Below are positions 18,447 through 25,595 of a DNA stretch of 64,000 bases, piece after piece. This stretch comes from Mitsuaria sp. WAJ17. Its GTDB lineage: Bacteria > Pseudomonadota > Gammaproteobacteria > Burkholderiales > Burkholderiaceae_C. A program made the translations under genes and the position numbers. Position 1 is the first letter of the stretch. Every line of letters starts with the position of its first letter. The stretch lies in contig NZ_JACJUG010000005.1 of NCBI RefSeq assembly GCF_014174515.1, positions 1 through 64,000 on the forward strand, read 5' to 3'. Under the pieces are notes generated by a model. That model was not told the origin of the DNA. It did no database searches and saw only the letters and a program-made list of their open reading frames with translations.

Positions 18447-20615
18447 TCAGTGCGCGGTGTAGCGATCCCGCCCCGCGGCCTTGGCCGCATAGAGGCGCTG
18501 GTCGGCCCGCTTGAGCAGCTCGCCGGCCTGCACGGGCAGCTCGCCGCCATGCACGGCCACGCCGATGCTGGTGCTGATGCAAACGGCGTGCGACTCCAGC
18601 ACGAAGGGCGCACGCATGGCCTCGACAAGATTGCCGGCGATGCGCGCCGCGGTGGCCTCGTCCGGCAGCCCTTCGACGATCACCGCGAACTCATCGCCCC
18701 CCGGCCGCGCGAGGATGTCTGCACTGCGCAGCGTGCGGGCCAGGCGGCCGGCAAAACCGCGCAGCAGCAGGTCACCTGCCGGATGGCCCAGGCGGTCGTT
18801 CACACCTTTGAAACCATCGATGTCCAGCAGCAGCAAGGCCATGCAGCTGGGGCGCGCGCCGGCCCGGCCCAATGCCTCCTGCAGGCGCTGATCAAAGCCG
18901 GCCCGGTTCAGCAGGCCGGTCAGCGGATCCGACAGGCTCAGCTCGATCAGGCGGCGCTCCTCCAGTTTCTGGGCCGTGGTATCGACCACCATGGTCACGA
19001 AGCCCAGCACGCTGCGGCCATCCTCGCCGAACTGCGGCACGAAGGTCAGACGCTCGCAGTGGTAGCCCTCCTGCGTGGTCTTCTCGGCGTCCAGGGTGAC
19101 GGGCTCGCCGGCCAGCACACGCTGGATGGCGCTCGCGGCCTGCGCATGGGCCGCCGGGCCGACCACCTCCTGGATCGTGCAGCCCAGCATCGCCGCGCGC
19201 GGGCGGCCAAAGTCCCGTTCGAAGGCCAGATTCATGAAGCGGAAGCGCTGCTCCCGGTCCACGTAGCCCACGCGCATGGGCAGTCGGTCGGCGATGCTGC
19301 GCATGCGCTGCTCGCTCTGGCGCAGCGCCTCCTCGGCCTGCCGGCGCTCGGTGACGTCGCGCAGCATCAGCTGTGTCTGCCAGCGCCCGCGCGCATCGCG
19401 GTAGCGGGCAGTCTGAACGTCAAGCTCCACGCGCCGCCCCTGGCAGGTGACGATGCTCAGGTAGGGCTGCTGGGACACCTGGGGCAGCGCCCCGTTGGCC
19501 TGCAGCCAGACCTGCAGTTGCGTGCCCGTACCGGCCGGCAGGGCGGACAGCGGGAGGCCGGGCTGGATGCTGGCGTCCAGGTCCAGGATGCGCCGCGCGG
19601 CCGGGTTGAAGGCACGCAGCCGTCCATCGGGCTCGACCATCAGAATGCCCTGCTGCGCATGCTGGAACAGGGCCTGCTGCTGGCGCCGGCTGGCCAGAAG
19701 CTCGGTCACGAGACCGCAGATCAGCACGCTGGTGCAGGCCTGTGCCGTGATGTAGCTCCACAAGGCCAGCAGGCCCAGGTGAGCGTCCTGCGAAGCGAAG
19801 GGGCCGGCGCCATTGGCCGTGCCCCAGGCCGCCGTGCCGGACAGCAGCAGCACCGCCAGCGAGGCCACCATCACGCCCCCCCGCAGCGCAAGCAGGGCCA
19901 TCAGGAACAGAGGCAGGGCCAGCAGGGGAAAGGCCAGGCCGGGATGCGGGGGGACCCAGGGCGTGAAGCTCAGCAGCCCGCAGCCCAGCACCATGCCCAG
20001 CAGCAGCAGGTTGAGTACACCCCGGCGTCCTGCGAAGCCCTGGCGCAGGGCGCTGGCGCTCAGCGTGATCAGGGGGATGCCGCCCAGCAACGCGCCCACG
20101 GCGTCGCCCGTCCACCAGGTGGTCCAGGCCGAGAGCCACTGATCGGGCGCCAGCAGGCCGCTTCCCAGCAGACACAGCGTGCCATTGCTGGCGCTCCCCA
20201 GCATGCCAAGCGCCACGGCCAGCAGGTAGACGCCAAGGTCGCGACGGCGGCCCAGCGTGGCGTCGAAGTCCAGACGCGTCAGCACCTGCTTGCTCAACAA
20301 GGGGCCCAAGGTGTTGCCCAGCGCAATGCCCGCGACCGCCCACAACGGCCCACCCAGCTCCAGATTGACCAGGAAGGCTGCCGCCAGCACGGCCAGGGCC
20401 ATGCGGCCGCCCCAGCGGTAGTAGGCCGCCACCGCAATGCCGGTGGGCAGCCAGAACAGGGAGACATGCGTGCCCACATAAGGGATCTGCAGACCCATGC
20501 GGGCGGTTAGGTAGTAGCCCAGGGCCACACAGCACAGGCGTGCCAGAAACAGCAGGCCGGGTGGCCCGGCAAAGGCGTGGTGCCGCTGCGCGGTCACGTC
20601 CATGAAGATCCCCAA
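18447..20615 (-). CDS. MASE1-PAS-GGDEF diguanylate cyclase
   Basis: Inner-membrane signalling protein (722 residues) that makes cyclic di-GMP. The first about 300 residues are eight or so hydrophobic helices of the MASE1 sensor type (YYLTARMGLQIPYVGTHVSLF near the start). Two PAS domains follow (about 320-430 and 440-555). The C-terminal GGDEF domain has the active-site motif GGDEF at about 639-643. The product-inhibition I-site RSAD stands exactly five residues before it, so the cyclase should be active and feedback-regulated. No EAL domain is present. It is divergent from the small membrane gene at 20927. Confidence 0.93.
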   Translation of the reverse strand: MGIFMDVTAQRHHAFAGPPGLLFLARLCCVALGYYLTARMGLQIPYVGTHVSLFWLPTGIAVAAYYRWGGRMALAVLAAAFLVNLELGGPLWAVAGIALGNTLGPLLSKQVLTRLDFDATLGRRRDLGVYLLAVALGMLGSASNGTLCLLGSGLLAPDQWLSAWTTWWTGDAVGALLGGIPLITLSASALRQGFAGRRGVLNLLLLGMVLGCGLLSFTPWVPPHPGLAFPLLALPLFLMALLALRGGVMVASLAVLLLSGTAAWGTANGAGPFASQDAHLGLLALWSYITAQACTSVLICGLVTELLASRRQQQALFQHAQQGILMVEPDGRLRAFNPAARRILDLDASIQPGLPLSALPAGTGTQLQVWLQANGALPQVSQQPYLSIVTCQGRRVELDVQTARYRDARGRWQTQLMLRDVTERRQAEEALRQSEQRMRSIADRLPMRVGYVDREQRFRFMNLAFERDFGRPRAAMLGCTIQEVVGPAAHAQAASAIQRVLAGEPVTLDAEKTTQEGYHCERLTFVPQFGEDGRSVLGFVTMVVDTTAQKLEERRLIELSLSDPLTGLLNRAGFDQRLQEALGRAGARPSCMALLLLDIDGFKGVNDRLGHPAGDLLLRGFAGRLARTLRSADILARPGGDEFAVIVEGLPDEATAARIAGNLVEAMRAPFVLESHAVCISTSIGVAVHGGELPVQAGELLKRADQRLYAAKAAGRDRYTAH

Positions 20616-20926
20616 CTTGGCGTTACGTTGACGCCCTGGCTACCCTGTGTAACTGCCTCTGACAAGGACTTGCCCAGCCCTTGCGGGGCGACCGCTCGGA
20701 CCGCTGCGTGCCCCGGTTCGTGCCCCGGTTCGTGCATGAAGGCGCGCGCCGCAATGTGGGCGCTGGCGCTGACATGGGGCTGTCAGATCCCCGATTTTAG
20801 GGGATGGCGCCGGTGCAGCCTCCCCATGGCACACTCCCCGCCGCATGTTTTCAAGATGGCGGCCCGCGCCTGATCCGGAACGCGGGCGCGCACAAGGGAT
20901 GCCAAGACAGCGGGGAGGAGGAAACC
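20616..20926. other. Divergent intergenic region
   Basis: 311 bases between the diguanylate cyclase (minus) and a small membrane gene (plus), so it should hold promoters for both. It contains a perfect 12-base tandem duplication (TGCCCCGGTTCG twice, 20709-20732). I see no gene in it. Confidence 0.5.
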
Positions 20927-21190
20927 ATGGACATCGAATGGAGCCAGGCGGCCCTGGGCTTCGGGCCTGCCGTGCTGGTGGTGCTGGTCGGGTATATCGC
21001 CTGCTGGGCGTTCCAGGTCTGCTGGAACCACGCCGTCGTTCCGATCTGGCAGCTGCCGCGCATCACCAAGCTGCAGGCCTTTGCCCTGCTGATCCTGGTC
21101 AGCCTGACGGGCAGCGCCTGGCAGGGCCTGGCGCAGTACAAGCGGCAGGAGATCGTCACCCGGGCGGTCCCGCCGGCTGGCGACCGCTGA
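20927..21190 (+). CDS. Small two-helix membrane protein of unknown function
   Basis: 87-residue protein with two hydrophobic segments (about 13-32, FGPAVLVVLVGYIACWAFQV, and about 52-68, FALLILVSLTGSAW) separated by a short loop with prolines. The ATG at 20927 is preceded by GGAGGAGG at a good distance, which decides this start over longer frames. I do not recognise a family. It sits just before the tRNA-Phe-derived repeats and has normal chromosomal base composition. Confidence 0.7.
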   Translation: MDIEWSQAALGFGPAVLVVLVGYIACWAFQVCWNHAVVPIWQLPRITKLQAFALLILVSLTGSAWQGLAQYKRQEIVTRAVPPAGDR

Positions 21191-21393
21191 GGCCGGGGCT
21201 GCAGCCTGGGCGCCTTCATTCCCGCCGATCATGCGATCAATCTGATCGCACGGACCGTCTGGTCGCCCCTGCAGATGCCTTGAAGAAGTGGGCGCTGGCG
21301 GCGCAGTCACGCCTGCGCGCAGGGCCGAGAACATGTTCAAAGCCCTCCCCAGGAATCTTCGACTGTGTTTGTAGATGTCAGTGCGAATTGTAG

Positions 21394-21425
21394 AAAAGCC
21401 CCGGACAGTCTAGCTGCGCGGGGCT
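21394..21425 (-). terminator. Hairpin terminator beyond the outermost tRNA-Phe fragment
   Basis: Stem 21397-21403 pairs with 21419-21425 (AGCCCCG/CGGGGCT) and on the minus strand is followed by TTTTC. It lies about 30 bases 3' of the tRNA-Phe fragment at 21458 and may be the original chromosomal terminator of the tRNA gene. Confidence 0.55.
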
Positions 21426-21457
21426 CTCTGCAAGTGCTTGTCAGCACTCATGAATTC

Positions 21458-21497
21458 TGGTGGCCAAGGGCGGAATCGAACCACCGACACGCGGATT
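21458..21497 (-). repeat. tRNA-Phe 3'-end copy 1 (att-like)
   Basis: Forty bases identical to the 3' end (CCA, acceptor 3' strand, T-arm, variable loop and part of the anticodon stem) of the intact tRNA-Phe at 25843. Six extra bases, GAATTC, just outside are shared with copy 2 but not with the intact gene. The 5' half of a tRNA is missing. This is what remains when an integrative element inserts at a tRNA 3' end. Confidence 0.85.
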
Positions 21498-21512
21498 CAT
21501 CCTTACAGAACG

Positions 21513-21884
21513 TCAGAAGAGGAGATGTCCAGCCCAATTGGCATCTGATGGCAGATCTGGGCTTTGACCCTCAATCCACGCCTCGTGCACAGCCACCACT
21601 TCACCACAAGCAACGGTGCCTCGATTGCTTTCATGGGAGAGCCATTTCGTGCCTTCGGCGATGGTCAGGCCACAAAGACACTGAATCAGTGCCGATAGCG
21701 AAACAGGCTCACCTGGTCGAAGCTCTATCGTTTCGCTCTCGCCACCGGGGCGCAAAAACAGCTCATGCCGCAAGCCTCCTTCGAACCAGTGTTCGATGCC
21801 ACCGTCTCTGCCTCGGCTGTAAAGCGTCCTGGCTTCTGCGCCGATCGACTCAAGGCGGACGGTTACGCGATACCAAGTTTGCAT
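21513..21884 (-). CDS. Hypothetical small protein in the island
   Basis: Predicted 123-residue protein of unknown function, lying between two tRNA-Phe fragments. The ATG at 21884 has GAGG about 7 bases upstream. A longer frame from 21980 exists but is less supported. The sequence has mixed beta-like strands (TWYRVTVRLESIGAEA, HELFLRPGGESETIELRPG) and no signal peptide or membrane helix. I recognise no family. It may be cargo or a remnant of the smaller element. Confidence 0.4.
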   Translation of the reverse strand: MQTWYRVTVRLESIGAEARTLYSRGRDGGIEHWFEGGLRHELFLRPGGESETIELRPGEPVSLSALIQCLCGLTIAEGTKWLSHESNRGTVACGEVVAVHEAWIEGQSPDLPSDANWAGHLLF

Positions 21885-22114
21885 CTGTGGCCTCAACGGA
21901 TGCTCCGCGCAAGGCAGCGGCGCTAGAGCATTGTGCGACAGCTTCCAATGGTGAGTGCTCGTTCGCGCCTGTGTCGGCATTGACGAACATGGCGCTCGGC
22001 GACAGCGAAACGCGCGCCTCAGCCTTTGCCCAACCGTGGCAGGTCAGCGGGACCTGAAGCCTTGCGCGAGGACACAGCAGGTCCAGACGGAGCAGGGATC
22101 AGGCCCTGGAAAGC

Positions 22115-22144
22115 AAAAAGCCCGACCATCACTGATCGGGCTTT
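22115..22144 (-). terminator. Hairpin terminator beyond tRNA-Phe copy 2
   Basis: AAAGCCCGA (22117-22125) pairs with TCGGGCTTT (22136-22144). Read on the minus strand it ends in five T residues. It lies directly 3' of the tRNA-Phe fragment at 22154. Confidence 0.7.
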
Positions 22145-22153
22145 CGCGAATTC

Positions 22154-22198
22154 TGGTGGCCAAGGGCGGAATCGAACCACCGACACGCGGATTTTCAA
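22154..22198 (-). repeat. tRNA-Phe 3'-end copy 2 (att-like)
   Basis: Forty-five bases identical to the 3' end of the intact tRNA-Phe gene, from the CCA end to the anticodon loop; the match stops just past the anticodon. It marks the far boundary of the island segment that ends at the intact tRNA (25843). Confidence 0.9.
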
Positions 22199-22213
22199 CA
22201 CAAGGAACGGTCA

Positions 22214-22303
22214 GGCGAGCTCCGCTGAAATCTTTAGCATCGTCAACGAGTTACGGTACTGCCGAACCGAGTGTCGACCGAACGACCGAACTCTGAACCG
22301 AAC
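22214..22303. repeat. Direct repeat A with clustered CCGAAC hexamers
   Basis: GGCGAGCTCCGCTGAAA (22214) and CAACGAGTTACG (22244) recur with the identical 30-base offset at 23251 and 23281. Four CCGAAC hexamers follow within 42 bases (22262, 22278, 22286, 22298), with two more at 22376 and 22389. The position next to an att-like site suggests recombinase or accessory-protein binding sites. Confidence 0.6.
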
Positions 22304-22507
22304 CCCTTGCCTCGGCAGCCACTATGGCGATGGGCGTTTTCCTCATGCCTGACAAGGCAATACGTCTACCGAGCACCGAACTTGGCACCCGAACCTTCAA
22401 GTTCGGTCTACCCACCCTCTTACTTTTGGGCGGGATCCGAGTGGAGCACCGATCAGGTAAGACCCGATGCACTGGCGCCCTGCCCTCCCTGCCTCGGTCA
22501 CTTCTTG

Positions 22508-23104
22508 CTAGCTCACCTTGCCCTTTGCAGGGCGCAGCTTTGCTGTCATTGCCACGTTCCAGGAGACGAGGCGCTCGCTACTGTGATTGCACAGCCAACG
22601 TTCCACGCTTGCCGCGATACCTTCGGCGTCTGCCCCCAGGGCAGCAAAGCCAGACACAGGAGGGCCGATGCGCTCAATCACGGTCCGTAATGCGTGGCCG
22701 TTAATGCACTTCACAATGTACTCGGCATGCCCTGTCAGTGCATGCTCCATCTGGATGCGTTTCCAGCACTGACTATGGAACAGCTGGTTTGCAATCTTCG
22801 CCCCGGTCTCATGATCAACCGCTGGAGACTCGCGCCACCTGTCACGCATGCGGTTGCGTGAGATGCCTGCATATCGAATTCGACTGTCTTCGGCGCCCCC
22901 GACAAGATAGAGGCAAGGCACCCGTTCATTCCAGACCTCTTGATCTAGGACGGTGTACCGAGCCCGCAGCCACGGTCCGTAGCGCGCATCCGTAGTCGGC
23001 ACGCTTCGTCTCCAGAGCCGGCCACCAATCCCAGAAATCTGCAAAACCGGCTTTGCCTCCGCATAGATCGTGGAAGCAATTTGCTCAGCGCGCTCTGGAC
23101 TCAC
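22508..23104 (-). CDS. GIY-YIG-like protein
   Basis: 198-residue protein. The central segment CLYLVGGAEDSRIRYAGISRNRMRDRWRE (about residues 64-91) resembles the GIY-YIG nuclease core: a strand corresponding to GIY (here LYL), then YAGIS in place of YIGxS, and a downstream Arg pair. The family cuts DNA in homing, repair and restriction contexts, but the first motif is degenerate and I cannot confirm activity. The gene is flanked by the two copies of the island direct repeat. There is no signal peptide. It could be mobile-element cargo or a small nuclease effector. Confidence 0.55.
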   Translation of the reverse strand: MSPERAEQIASTIYAEAKPVLQISGIGGRLWRRSVPTTDARYGPWLRARYTVLDQEVWNERVPCLYLVGGAEDSRIRYAGISRNRMRDRWRESPAVDHETGAKIANQLFHSQCWKRIQMEHALTGHAEYIVKCINGHALRTVIERIGPPVSGFAALGADAEGIAASVERWLCNHSSERLVSWNVAMTAKLRPAKGKVS

Positions 23105-23497
23105 GTCTTTACCCCGTCGGCAAAGGGCGCGACGTTATTACCTATAGACCCGAACTCATCCTCGGCGTGAAAAGCTGAGCCTCACCGAGAAGATCTTATT
23201 GTCAGCTTCGCACATGCAGCAGAAGTTCATTACGACTGAACTTCTAGCCTGGCGAGCTCCGCTGAAAGCCCAAATATTCTCAACGAGTTACGAGGCGCCT
23301 GTTCCCTTTATTGACCGAACCGCAGAACTTAGGCCCGAACAGCTTCACTTGAGTTCCTCGCCGGAACGAAATTTCATGATTTGTGACAAAGGCATAGTTT
23401 CGACGCACCATGCGAACCGACCGAACCGTCGCTCACAAATGAAGACCCTCCTGTCCTCCCCACCATATCAAACCGGATATCCCACTTTTCCGAGCGC
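23105..23497. other. Non-coding island segment, 393 bases
   Basis: AT-rich stretch upstream of the GIY-YIG-like gene and downstream of the Clp-fold gene. It contains the second direct-repeat copy and three CCGAAC hexamers; I see no gene. Confidence 0.5.
23251..23340. repeat. Direct repeat B with CCGAAC hexamers
   Basis: Second copy of the bipartite repeat (23251-23267 and 23281-23292), followed by CCGAAC at 23315 and 23335, with a further hexamer at 23421. Unlike copy A it is not next to a tRNA fragment, so it may mark an older element boundary whose att copy has been lost. Confidence 0.55.
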
Positions 23498-24220
23498 CTA
23501 TCTCTTTTCAATCAAAAACGCCTCAGGAATGTATGAATAGGCTTTGCCAACATAAACGGACTGCCCAAGATATCCCAAAGCATTCAACCTCTCCTCAATT
23601 TCTCTTGAACCCCCCCAACTCCCGCTCGACACTATATTCTTTACACCGAGCCGTTCCAACTCTGCAACTGAAGGGCACCATAGAGTGTAGTCTCTGCGAA
23701 CCAGCCCTTCCTTTAGTGCTCCAACAGTGAGTATTCCAGAATACACAATCAAGTCAACAGAAACTCCGGCCTTAGCATACAAAAGCTGCTCGCGCTGCAG
23801 TATTATCTTCTTTTCCTCAAGTCGCACCTGAGAGTCCAAACCTGGTCTAAATGGCGTGAACGAATGGCCGCCATGCCATCCAATAATCGCCCCAGATTTA
23901 ATAAACTTTCTATTTCCAGCTATGAACAGATAATTCGCGCAGCTGGAAGCACAAAAATCCTCAATCTCGATATCAAGCGATCGACGCTGAATCTCTTCCG
24001 CAATTTCCAGCCCAGACTCAGTAACCCCACCCTCACTTGAAATCTGAATCAACTTTACCTTATCATCAATTAATTCATAAAACCGCCTAGAAACAGCCGG
24101 CGTAAGAACCCCCTCAATCCGCAACACGGCATCAGACACTCTCGTTATGGAGCCAGACTCGAATGCCTGCGAACTAAAGGAGGCCAGCCACAGCAGGCAA
24201 AATGCAATTAGTTTCATCAT
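23498..24220 (-). CDS. Secreted Clp-fold protease-like protein (COG3904-like)
   Basis: 240-residue exported protein with signal peptide MMKLIAFCLLWLASFSSQAF. The body resembles the ClpP/crotonase-fold periplasmic proteins of the COG3904 type: ISSEGGVTESGLEIAEEI, then EDFCASSCANYLFIAGNRKF carrying the candidate nucleophile serine, then GWHGG supplying a histidine. The usual C-terminal helices follow. Function of this family is not settled; proteolysis or peptide handling in the periplasm is inferred. The start at 24220 has GGAAGGG 8 bases upstream, inside a hairpin. It is the third gene of an apparent operon after two double-glycine peptides, so a role in processing, immunity or export of those peptides is an attractive guess. 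Its base composition is AT-rich compared with the chromosome. Confidence 0.7.
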   Translation of the reverse strand: MMKLIAFCLLWLASFSSQAFESGSITRVSDAVLRIEGVLTPAVSRRFYELIDDKVKLIQISSEGGVTESGLEIAEEIQRRSLDIEIEDFCASSCANYLFIAGNRKFIKSGAIIGWHGGHSFTPFRPGLDSQVRLEEKKIILQREQLLYAKAGVSVDLIVYSGILTVGALKEGLVRRDYTLWCPSVAELERLGVKNIVSSGSWGGSREIEERLNALGYLGQSVYVGKAYSYIPEAFLIEKR

Positions 24221-24226
24221 AAGCAA

Positions 24227-24251
24227 CGCCCTTCCATAAAGCGGAAGGGCG
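24227..24251 (-). promoter_or_regulatory. Perfect hairpin containing a ribosome binding site
   Basis: CGCCCTTCC (24227-24235) pairs perfectly with GGAAGGGCG (24243-24251) over nine bases with a seven-base loop. On the minus strand the 3' arm is the GGAAGGG Shine-Dalgarno of the Clp-fold gene. No T-run follows, so it is more likely an RBS-sequestering or processing element than a terminator. Confidence 0.65.
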
Positions 24252-24258
24252 CCTTAGT

Positions 24259-24444
24259 TTACATGGGGATCTTGTAGCGCGTCACCACACAGATTTCCCA
24301 TCCCTCACCCAGGGCGGGGTCTTTTACGGGAGTGCACGCACGGCCAAGAAGATTGGGGTCTTCATGATTTTTCTCATCATGTCCATCTCCCCATCGATCG
24401 CCGCCCGAAATATGGACCAATTCATCGCACTTCAATTCAATCAT
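24259..24444 (-). CDS. Double-glycine leader peptide 2 (bacteriocin-like)
   Basis: 61-residue peptide. The start is the ATG at 24444, with GAGG 7 bases upstream; an ATG at 24456 overlaps the stop of the preceding peptide and has no ribosome site. The leader is MIELKCDELVHISGG, a classic double-glycine cleavage signal for C39-peptidase exporters. The predicted mature part (46 residues) starts DRWGD, is acidic with several His, and has two cysteines spaced C-x14-C, ending WEICVVTRYKIPM. It is a paralogue of the upstream peptide. A role as a bacteriocin, microcin or signalling peptide is inferred from leader and size only. Confidence 0.65.
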   Translation of the reverse strand: MIELKCDELVHISGGDRWGDGHDEKNHEDPNLLGRACTPVKDPALGEGWEICVVTRYKIPM

Positions 24445-24452
24445 CGCAACCC

Positions 24453-24650
24453 TCATTTTGTTGTTTTCGAAACGATGCAGATTTCAACCTCATGTCCGTC
24501 AATTCGGAACCCGAGATCTTTGCAGATTTCATGGGGCCCTTGCTTATCAGGACTTCCTCCATTCGCCGTCGATCGTCCTTCGGGTGTATCTCCCCAACGA
24601 TCCCCCCCGGAAATTACTTCCAGCAATTGCACATCAAAAATTTCTTGCAT
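24453..24650 (-). CDS. Double-glycine leader peptide 1 (bacteriocin-like)
   Basis: 65-residue peptide with leader MQEIFDVQLLEVISGG and a predicted mature part of 49 residues. The mature part begins DRWGD, is glycine- and serine-rich, and ends VEICIVSKTTK with two cysteines at C-x14-C, the same spacing as its neighbour. No good ribosome site precedes the ATG at 24650; an AT-rich block (TAGATATTTTTATACT) lies immediately upstream, so a leaderless or unusual start is possible. Its TGA stop overlaps the first ATG of the next peptide region, implying co-translation. The frame also runs upstream to 24818 through a G14 tract, but that part looks like promoter sequence. Confidence 0.6.
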   Translation of the reverse strand: MQEIFDVQLLEVISGGDRWGDTPEGRSTANGGSPDKQGPHEICKDLGFRIDGHEVEICIVSKTTK

Positions 24651-24678
24651 AGTATAAAAATATCTAATGGCTTCCCAT

Positions 24679-24695
24679 AGAAGACTTAGTCTTCT
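24679..24695. promoter_or_regulatory. Operator-like palindrome AGAAGACT-T-AGTCTTCT
   Basis: Perfect 8+8 inverted repeat around a single base, ending 29 bases upstream of the first double-glycine peptide start. The compact dyad is typical of a repressor or activator site; the protein is unknown. Confidence 0.5.
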
Positions 24696-24772
24696 CCCTA
24701 TTGCCAAGCATCCATCACCGTTCAGGTTCAGATTGCCCGGCTTGGGCAATGTAGCAGCGAGCAAGAGGATAG

Positions 24773-24786
24773 CCCCCCCCCCCCCC
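24773..24786. repeat. Homopolymer C14 (G14 on the minus strand)
   Basis: Fourteen consecutive C, about 120 bases upstream of the peptide operon. Tracts of this length are prone to slippage and are used in phase-variable promoters; sequencing error in length is also possible. Confidence 0.8.
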
Positions 24787-25017
24787 AAGAAGTAGGAGTG
24801 AGAACTACCCGAGGCCATGCAGCCTCGCGGAAGGCTGAAGAAACCCTGGGCGAAGAGAACTCGAATGCACGGCTTAGTTGTGAAACGTCAAGAGGTTGCT
24901 TCTTGTCGAACTGGGTCTGGCGATGGGCGGCAGGCCACCGATGCTGCGGCGCAGGCGGTAGCAGTTGTAGTGATGCTGCCCAGCTAGTCGATTTTGGCGG
25001 CCGGCTGCAACCGCTCC

Positions 25018-25395
25018 TTACATAGCTTTGTCGTCGCGGCGCTGACCAGAACCGGCCGGAGGGTTGGGGTCGATCGCCGTGAAGTGCGCGGCCGCTTTCA
25101 ACACCTTTTCCAGTTCCACCATGGACAACCCTTCGGCGTGCACGGCGGTCTTGTCTTGCGTCGTGATGATGACCTTGCGCCCGTTGCGTTTGTTGATGAA
25201 GGCAACAACTACAGCTGCGACCGCAGGCCAGAAGGTCGCGGAGCCAAGGACCTTGACGATCTCTAGCGCCTCGCCTGAGGCCATGGGAACACCTGATCGC
25301 ACAGCGCGCATCTGGTAGCGCACACCGTGCGCGTTCAGCTCTTCCAGAAAGGGACCGAAGCTGCTCTTGAAGAGGTGTACTGGCAATGTTTCCAT
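25018..25395 (-). CDS. Single-helix membrane protein of unknown function
   Basis: 125-residue protein starting at the ATG 25395 (AGGG 8 bases upstream). The N-terminal half is soluble. One hydrophobic helix (about residues 58-72, FWPAVAAVVVAFI) is followed by KRNGRKVIITTQDK and a charged C-terminal segment. The helix-plus-basic-patch-plus-small-domain layout faintly recalls small effector-associated components found in conflict systems, but the resemblance is too weak to name it. It lies 8 bases after the next upstream gene and is probably co-transcribed with it. Confidence 0.55.
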   Translation of the reverse strand: METLPVHLFKSSFGPFLEELNAHGVRYQMRAVRSGVPMASGEALEIVKVLGSATFWPAVAAVVVAFINKRNGRKVIITTQDKTAVHAEGLSMVELEKVLKAAAHFTAIDPNPPAGSGQRRDDKAM

Positions 25396-25403
25396 GGTGC
25401 ACC

Positions 25404-25595
25404 CTAGCGCGTCTTTGACGCGTACGCCTTCTTCACTCGCCGATTGATGAAGCTGTTCAACCCGCGCCCCTGCTGAGCCAAGCGCTTCATTTCCTCCACG
25501 TTTTGCGCTCCCGCGCTTTGGGCCGTGCACAGGTACACCGTACGGTCACGGAATTGCACTTTGATAGACGAGTCGACTGATTCGAACGCGATCAC
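25404..25595 (-). CDS. Small hypothetical protein, GTG start
   Basis: 63-residue basic protein beginning FESVDSSIKVQFRDRTVYL after the start and ending in a basic helix (INRRVKKAYASK). I do not recognise a family with confidence. The GTG at 25595 overlaps the TGA of a nine-codon frame (GTGA), suggesting that translation is coupled to that short leader. It is followed by the single-helix protein gene. Confidence 0.5.
   Translation of the reverse strand: MIAFESVDSSIKVQFRDRTVYLCTAQSAGAQNVEEMKRLAQQGRGLNSFINRRVKKAYASKTR

Larger units (their letters stand above)
21981..22507. other. Non-coding island segment with att-like copy and repeats
   Basis: 527 bases with no gene I can support. It holds a terminator hairpin, tRNA-Phe fragment copy 2 and clustered CCGAAC hexamers, each listed separately. 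Confidence 0.5.
24651..25017. other. Upstream region of the double-glycine peptide operon
   Basis: About 370 bases without a supported gene. It holds a 17-base palindrome, an inverted repeat ATTGCCC/GGGCAAT (24732-24750) and a 14-base homopolymer. Confidence 0.5.

Noticed and set aside
22020..22360. Frames translating the tRNA-Phe copies (GRNRTTDTRIF)
   Set aside because: These are translations of tRNA sequence, a common annotation artefact.
22251..22472. 73-codon minus-strand frame beside tRNA copy 2
   Set aside because: No ribosome site, no similarity, and it covers the CCGAAC repeat array; more likely non-coding.
24651..24818. N-terminal extension of peptide 1 through the G14 tract
   Set aside because: It would add 56 residues including GGGG before the double-glycine leader, which is not how such precursors are built; a promoter-like dyad and AT-rich block lie inside it.
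24728..25402. 224-codon minus-strand frame
   Set aside because: Overlaps the better-supported single-helix protein in another frame and has Arg/Cys-rich shadow composition.
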